Assembly: GCA_002298925.1 (NCBI GenBank)
Contig: DBMM01000137.1
Location: forward strand, 1-9,373
Reading direction: 5' to 3'
DNA: 9,373 nucleotides
From: Geobacter sp. UBA698
Lineage (GTDB): Bacteria > Desulfobacterota > Desulfuromonadia > Geobacterales > Pseudopelobacteraceae
Made by a program: the position numbers and the translations under genes. Below are positions 5,417 to 9,373 of the stretch, one piece after another; position 1 is the stretch's first letter; every line of letters starts with the position of its first letter. The notes beneath the pieces were generated by a model. The model ran no database searches and was not told the DNA's origin. It saw nothing but the letters and a program-made list of their open reading frames with translations.

Positions 5417-7999
5417 TCAGTAGCCCGCCTGGACACCGGAGCGCACCGTTGCCGCGGCAAAGGAGACGCCCTTGGAGGGAGGTTTCATGATGGTGTCGTT
5501 TTCATTGATCCGGAACCACATGACCAGCCTGTTCAACTCCTCGGCCAGTTGTGAAAGATTATTGGAGGTTTCGTCGATCGCTCTGGCCGAATCGGCCGAG
5601 AGGTGGGATACCCGCGAAACCTGCTCCATATTGGCGGAAATGCCCCGTGCCGCGGCCATCAGCTCGTGCGCGGCGGAAGCGATCATGCAGACGAAGTCGT
5701 TGCTGGAATTGGAGGTGGTGACAATCTGTTCCAGCAGCGCTTTCGATTCATTGGCCTGCCGCACCCCGTTTTCGATCATCTCGCGCCCTTGCCCCATGGA
5801 CGACACCGACACGCCAATATCCTTCTGAATCAGCTGGATCATCGGCGCGATCTGTCCCGTCGCCTCGGTCGTTCTTTCGGCCAGTTTCTTGACCTCGTCG
5901 GCCACCACCGAGAAACCCCGGCCGTGCTCTCCGGCCCGGGCCGCTTCGATTGCCGCATTAAGAGCCAGCAGATTGGTCTGGTCCGCGATGTCGGTTATGA
6001 CGTCGATGATCTCGCCGATGGTGGAAGAGCTGTTGCCGAGCTTCCGGATCGTTTCGGACAGGGCCTGAAAGGTCTGCACTATCTGCCGCATTTCCTGACT
6101 GGTCAGCTCCACGGCCTGGCGCCCCTGGTCTGCGATGGCCGAGGCGTTGCGCGCCTGTTCGGCAGCCTTCTCGGCGTTGGCCGCCACCTCGGCAATGGTG
6201 TCCGAAATTTCCTCCACCGATCTGGCCGCCACCTGGGTCTGCGAGTCTTGGTCCTGAATTCCCATGGAGAGCGTGTCAGCAGCGCTGTGCAGGTTGTGTG
6301 AATTGCGCGACACGTTTTCCGCCGAAGAAACCACCTTGCCGATCATCTCCTTGAGATCGGTGCGCATCTTGGTGAAGCTCTGCCCCATCAGGCGGATCTC
6401 CAGGGGGCCCTTGATCTCCACTTCCCGGGAAAGGTCCCCCTGTGCGATGGCGTCGGCCACCTGGGTGATCTGCGCGATGGAGGACCCGATGGTTCTTGCC
6501 CCGGCCAGGCCGGCGCAGATGCCAATCAGGATGGCGCAGATGCCCATCACCACCGAGGCCGAGATCGATTTCTGCACGATCCTGCTGACGGCCAGAATCG
6601 ATATTTCCTGCTCGGCCGTTGCTGCCGACAGCCCGGCCTTGCTCTTCTGCTGCTGATCGGCAACCATCATCTCGATCTGCTTGCTGAGCGCCAGGGCATT
6701 CTGCTGCGCCAGCAGAGTCTTTTCGATCTTTTTGGAGAGTCCTTCGTCGCCGATCAGCGTTCCCCGGACATCCCTGAAGAAAAAGGAGATGTTCTTCAGG
6801 AAGGCCACGTCATCCTTACGGTTCAGGGAAGTAAAAATGGTCGAAAGTTTGTTGATCAGTGAGTCGACATCATTGAATTTTACAGAGATGGCGCGGGTCT
6901 GGGCAACCAGCTCAGTGCCGTTCCTGATGGCCAGCAGCTTGGCTGCGTCCCCCTCGATCGAATGTCCCTGGGCGATGATCTTGGAACTGAGCAGCAGCAC
7001 GTTGCTCGATATGCTGGAGATATCCACCGACTTCTTCAGGTCCTGGTTGCCGGTGCCGATGTCTTCCAGCTGTACATCCATGTAATTGGAGATCTCCGAG
7101 GAGACGCTGTACATCTTGCGGCCGATCTCTTTTTCAACCTGCTCCTTTTTCTTTAGTTTCTCGGCGTCGGGCTTGCTCAGCCAGCTTTCAATGGTCGCCG
7201 GCAGCTCGTCCTTGTTGAGCGCCTTGGCCTGCACCTCCTTCAGCCCGTCATGCAGCTTCCTGATTTCCTTCTCCTTGCTTTTGAAGAAGTCAAAGGCGAG
7301 GGCCTTGGAGATGGCCAGGGAAAATTTGCCGTTGGCCAGATCGAGCGCCTTTTTGCTGTCGGCCCGGCGGATCTCCTCGAAGGCGATCTCCGTGGTGCGC
7401 ATGACCTTGGTTAGTTCGTACAGGTCGCGGATCTTGTCAGAGGCATTGACCACCAGCCCGGAGGTCGATGAGAGCTTGTCCGAGGCACCTTTCTGGATTG
7501 TCTTGATCTTGCTGTCGATGCCCTGCAGCTTGTTGCCGATCTCCACCAGCCGGGCGGACATCTTGGTGCTGGCATCCCTGGCAGTGGCTTCCGAATCGAG
7601 CTTGTCCTTGGTCACGGCGTAGACCTTTTCGGCGGTTTTTTCGAATTCGTCCACCACCGTTCCTACCTTGCTGTTCCCGAGGGAGAGCGCATTCAGTTCG
7701 GAACCGATGGTTTTCATCTCGCCGATGACGCTCTGCAGGCTGTTCCTGCTCTCCATAAGAGCCGCCGGCGTGGTGGCAGCTGCCATCTTTATCAGGAACC
7801 CGTTGGCTTCCTGCAGTTTTGCCTGAGCCTGGATGGTCTTGACCTGGAAGGGAGTCGACTGGGTGGTCAGGTGCGACAGCTTTTCCTGGATGTATGAGGT
7901 GGTCATGACATTGAAAAGGGTCGCCCCAGCGGCGATGATAAAAATCAGCACGCCGTTGAGAATGATCATCATCTTGATGGAGAACTTACCTGCAAACAT
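5417..7999 (-). CDS. Methyl-accepting chemotaxis protein with long helical periplasmic region
   Basis: This 860-residue inner-membrane chemoreceptor would control CheA kinase activity through CheW. It has membrane segment 1 (about 8-31), a periplasmic part of about 445 residues (32-477), membrane segment 2 (about 479-501), a HAMP domain (502-553) and a methylation/signalling coiled coil (560-830) with the conserved tip ITDIADQTNLLALNAAIEAA and RGFSVVADEVKKLAERT. The periplasmic part is nearly all helical, with no Cache or PAS strands visible. It has two similar-looking helical sections (about 45-170 and 330-470), reminiscent of TorS/HBM-type bundles but about twice as long as a single module. 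The C-terminus lacks the NWETF-type CheR/CheB-binding pentapeptide. AAGGA lies 9 bases before the ATG. The gene follows the heme-protein gene by 65 bases and probably receives its signal from that protein; this link is inferred. Confidence 0.93.
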   Translation of the reverse strand: MFAGKFSIKMMIILNGVLIFIIAAGATLFNVMTTSYIQEKLSHLTTQSTPFQVKTIQAQAKLQEANGFLIKMAAATTPAALMESRNSLQSVIGEMKTIGSELNALSLGNSKVGTVVDEFEKTAEKVYAVTKDKLDSEATARDASTKMSARLVEIGNKLQGIDSKIKTIQKGASDKLSSTSGLVVNASDKIRDLYELTKVMRTTEIAFEEIRRADSKKALDLANGKFSLAISKALAFDFFKSKEKEIRKLHDGLKEVQAKALNKDELPATIESWLSKPDAEKLKKKEQVEKEIGRKMYSVSSEISNYMDVQLEDIGTGNQDLKKSVDISSISSNVLLLSSKIIAQGHSIEGDAAKLLAIRNGTELVAQTRAISVKFNDVDSLINKLSTIFTSLNRKDDVAFLKNISFFFRDVRGTLIGDEGLSKKIEKTLLAQQNALALSKQIEMMVADQQQKSKAGLSAATAEQEISILAVSRIVQKSISASVVMGICAILIGICAGLAGARTIGSSIAQITQVADAIAQGDLSREVEIKGPLEIRLMGQSFTKMRTDLKEMIGKVVSSAENVSRNSHNLHSAADTLSMGIQDQDSQTQVAARSVEEISDTIAEVAANAEKAAEQARNASAIADQGRQAVELTSQEMRQIVQTFQALSETIRKLGNSSSTIGEIIDVITDIADQTNLLALNAAIEAARAGEHGRGFSVVADEVKKLAERTTEATGQIAPMIQLIQKDIGVSVSSMGQGREMIENGVRQANESKALLEQIVTTSNSSNDFVCMIASAAHELMAAARGISANMEQVSRVSHLSADSARAIDETSNNLSQLAEELNRLVMWFRINENDTIMKPPSKGVSFAAATVRSGVQAGY

Positions 8000-8024
8000 A
8001 GGTTCGTGTCCTTTTGAAAACGGG

Positions 8025-8049
8025 ATGGGGGGTGGCAGCCACCCCCCAT
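8025..8049. promoter_or_regulatory. Perfect 12-bp intercistronic hairpin
   Basis: ATGGGGGGTGGC and GCCACCCCCCAT are exact inverted copies around a single central base. The palindrome lies between the heme-protein stop codon and the receptor ribosome binding site. On the minus strand it is followed by CCCGTTTTC, a short and interrupted T-run. It could be a partial terminator that lowers receptor expression relative to the periplasmic protein, or it could protect the upstream mRNA from exonucleases. Confidence 0.65.
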
Positions 8050-8064
8050 TGCTGTTGAATCAGG

Positions 8065-8799
8065 TTACTTTACCGGTACGATAACGCTGATCGCGCCGCG
8101 CAGGTCACCCTCTTTGTAGCCTTCCTTGATCCGGCCGGAGATGTCCATCTCGCCTGCTGGATCGCCATGACAGGTCAGGCAGGAAGTGGCGATGTAAAGC
8201 GGCTTCATGTACCGCACCACCTTTCTACCGCCCAGGGTTGTTTCTTCCATATAGGGCTTGCCTTTGTCCCATTTGGCCTCGAATTTTTTCAGTACCTCTT
8301 CTTCGAAGTCGTCGGGCCGATTGTAGTCGCCGCGGAACTTGAGGCTGGTCTGCTTGAGCTTCAGCTTGGTCTTCTTGTAGAACTTGTCACCGGTCCGCGC
8401 GCCGAAGATGGCGGGGGTGAAACCCTTGAATGCTTTTCCCTGCTCGTTTATTTCCGGCTGGGCATCGGCTATCACCTCTTTGGCCGCATCGTTCAGTTCC
8501 AGCAACGCCTTTCCGGTGGGGGAGGAGTTGGTGGCCGTCTTAAGATCGATACCGCCGACCTTTTTGAACTCCTCGGTCACCTGGCCCTCGAAGACCGCCG
8601 GGGTAAAACCCTTGTCCCCTTTGGCTGAATCGTTGATCAGCGTCTGATTCCTGGCGATGACGCCCCGGGCCGCCACCAGATAATCGGCAATTGCTTTGGC
8701 AAGGCCCTCTTCCCCCTGACCGGCCTGCGACGGTTGGAGCAGCACCAAAACCGCTGCCAGACCCATTGCTGCAATTCCCAGAGACTTCGCTTTGTTCAT
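8065..8799 (-). CDS. Exported single-heme Tll0287-like (DUF3365) sensor protein
   Basis: The protein has 244 residues. Residues 1-26 are a signal peptide (cleavage likely after PSQA). The family features are a helical N-terminal part with KGFTPAIF (125-132) and a PAS-like C-terminal half with one c-type heme site, C207-L-T-C210-H211, within TSCLTCHGDP, followed by the usual GDLRGAISVIVP strand. Such proteins bind one covalent heme and are thought to sense redox state or small ligands in the periplasm. It carries two copies of the helical/KGFTPA segment: residues 43-90 and 105-152 align without gaps at about 20 of 48 identical positions. The start has AGGAG 6 bases upstream. As a stand-alone soluble sensor next to a receptor with a huge periplasmic part, it may act as its ligand-binding partner (inferred). 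Confidence 0.88.
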   Translation of the reverse strand: MNKAKSLGIAAMGLAAVLVLLQPSQAGQGEEGLAKAIADYLVAARGVIARNQTLINDSAKGDKGFTPAVFEGQVTEEFKKVGGIDLKTATNSSPTGKALLELNDAAKEVIADAQPEINEQGKAFKGFTPAIFGARTGDKFYKKTKLKLKQTSLKFRGDYNRPDDFEEEVLKKFEAKWDKGKPYMEETTLGGRKVVRYMKPLYIATSCLTCHGDPAGEMDISGRIKEGYKEGDLRGAISVIVPVK

Positions 8800-9111
8800 T
8801 CCATTCTCCTTTTCTCGGTTGGGATTACCATCCAGTGGACGGCGTTTTCGGTGTCAATCCTCCAAGCAGCGTCTGCGGTTGATCAAGGCCGGGGGAAATC
8901 GGGGCGGCTTTCCGTTATATCAGGGTTGCTGCGCAGTCTCGCGGCTCCCTGAGGCGGAACGCCGGCATCCCGCCTTTTCCACCCTGTCTCATTAAATGAC
9001 ACCACCTACATACACCTCTGAAAGCGACGGCGTCAAGTGCTTAGGCAAGCAGCGCTGCTCTCCGTGACGCGGAAGGATCGTGCAGATCATGGAAAGGGAG
9101 CGGCACTAACT
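8800..9111. other. Intergenic leader region upstream of the heme sensor
   Basis: I see no gene in this stretch. It is GC-rich and structured. One hairpin pairs CAGGG-GCTGCG (8921-8933) with CGCGGC-CCCTG (8940-8951). A second pairs AGGCGG (8952-8957) with CCGCCT (8970-8975), followed on the plus strand by TTTCC, a weak terminator-like form. A perfect palindrome, AGCAGCGCTGCT, lies at 9048-9059. The promoter of the heme-sensor operon should be here; a TTGACA at 8857-8852 is present but no good -10 box follows at the right distance. I find no match to the GEMM riboswitch core that often precedes cytochrome genes in Geobacter. Confidence 0.4.
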
Positions 9112-9372
9112 TCAAACCGCTGAAAAACAAGGGAAAAACCAAGGACACTCCCCGGTTTTCTTTTTAGGACGCCCAGGTTTCTTTGGTGAGTACCTGATTC
9201 AATAAAATTCCAGCATGTCAACGAAGAACTCCGATCCAAAAGGCCGCGCGGAGCTAGTGGCCTTGCGGATCGCGCTATCCGTTTCTTCATCTTCAAAGGC
9301 CAAACATTCCGGATACTCAATTTGCTTCTGTGGTGAAAGCCAAGAATCTGCAGCCAGAGGGCGAACAAGGGT
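9112..9372 (-). pseudogene. C-terminal fragment of a REP-associated tyrosine transposase with in-frame stop
   Basis: Reading the minus strand from the window edge, one frame gives EDEETDSAIRKATSSARPFG, then SEFFVDMLEFY, a TGA stop (9201-9199), then IRYSPKKPGRPKKKTGECP and a terminal TGA at 9114-9112. The pattern R-A-T-GRPLGSE-F-LE followed by KKPGRPKK is the usual C-terminus of REP-associated tyrosine transposases (Y1_Tnp, COG1943). The stop replaces what is probably a leucine codon, so the gene is broken at its end or a remnant. The catalytic HUH and tyrosine motifs would lie outside the window to the right and cannot be judged. The longer minus-strand frame at 9087-9368 is a shadow of this one. 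Confidence 0.62.
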
Positions 9373-9373
9373 G

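Noticed and set aside
5603..6301. 232-codon plus-strand open frame opposite the chemoreceptor gene
   Set aside because: It is a shadow of the GC-rich, strongly conserved signalling domain on the other strand; its translation is rich in His, Gly and Arg with no recognisable motif, and it has no ribosome binding site context.
8824..8857. TTGACA (8857-8852) as the -35 box of the heme-sensor promoter
   Set aside because: The hexamer 17 bases downstream (TGGATG) is a poor -10 box and the better GGTAAT is 22 bases away, so the promoter is not supported.
8800..9111. GEMM-type cyclic dinucleotide riboswitch in the heme-sensor leader
   Set aside because: Hairpins exist, but the conserved GCAAA and tetraloop-receptor elements of the GEMM core are not visible.
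9087..9368. 93-codon minus-strand frame at the right edge
   Set aside because: The adjacent frame gives transposase motifs on both sides of a stop codon; this frame shows no family pattern.
1..9373. CRISPR array, tRNA or rRNA genes
   Set aside because: No regularly spaced direct repeats, no tRNA cloverleaf signature and no conserved rRNA segments were seen on either strand.

Overview
The window looks like accessory DNA from a Geobacter-like member of the Desulfuromonadota (inferred). The support is a periplasmic c-heme sensor gene paired with a chemotaxis receptor, a REP-associated transposase remnant and high-GC core-style genes next to AT-rich foreign ones. Every gene I can support lies on the minus strand, so it is easiest to read from right to left.

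Right part (about 5350-9373). At the right edge is the C-terminal end of a REP-associated tyrosine transposase, broken by an in-frame stop. After about 310 bases of structured non-coding DNA comes a two-gene operon. Its first gene encodes an exported, single-heme Tll0287-like (DUF3365) protein with an internally duplicated sensor segment. Its second encodes an 860-residue methyl-accepting chemotaxis protein with an unusually long helical periplasmic part. A perfect 12-bp hairpin separates the two genes, and a strong Rho-independent terminator ends the unit.

Middle part (about 2850-5280). This is a piece of an integron cassette array with no integrase in view. Two 63-bp attC-like sites bound a complete cassette carrying a 393-residue protein with an AbiTii-like N-terminus and C-terminal helix-hairpin-helix motifs, a candidate phage-defence gene. 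Downstream is a second cassette, missing its own attC, with an AT-rich exported trypsin-like protease. Upstream of the first attC is the tail of a truncated cassette ORF. Two short motifs of similar style (GGGGACAGTTTATT and GGGGTCAGGATTGAC on the minus strand) lie at the two edges of the island.

Left part (1-2835). A promoter precedes a restriction-type gene group: an HNH endonuclease with a KPLLLLA-type N-terminal domain like that of phosphorothioate-sensing endonucleases, whose true C-terminus is displaced by a one-base frameshift; a NERD-domain putative nuclease with zinc ribbons; and a joined remnant of two DNA phosphorothioation genes, the first part of dndE running into the last 91 codons of a dndA-type cysteine desulfurase. 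The modification genes are dead here, while the nuclease genes keep their catalytic motifs. At the left edge an outward-facing minus-strand promoter is overlapped by a palindromic operator-like sequence.

Overall this is a decaying defence island with integron cassettes, next to a sensory operon. Family assignments come from motif reading without database searches.
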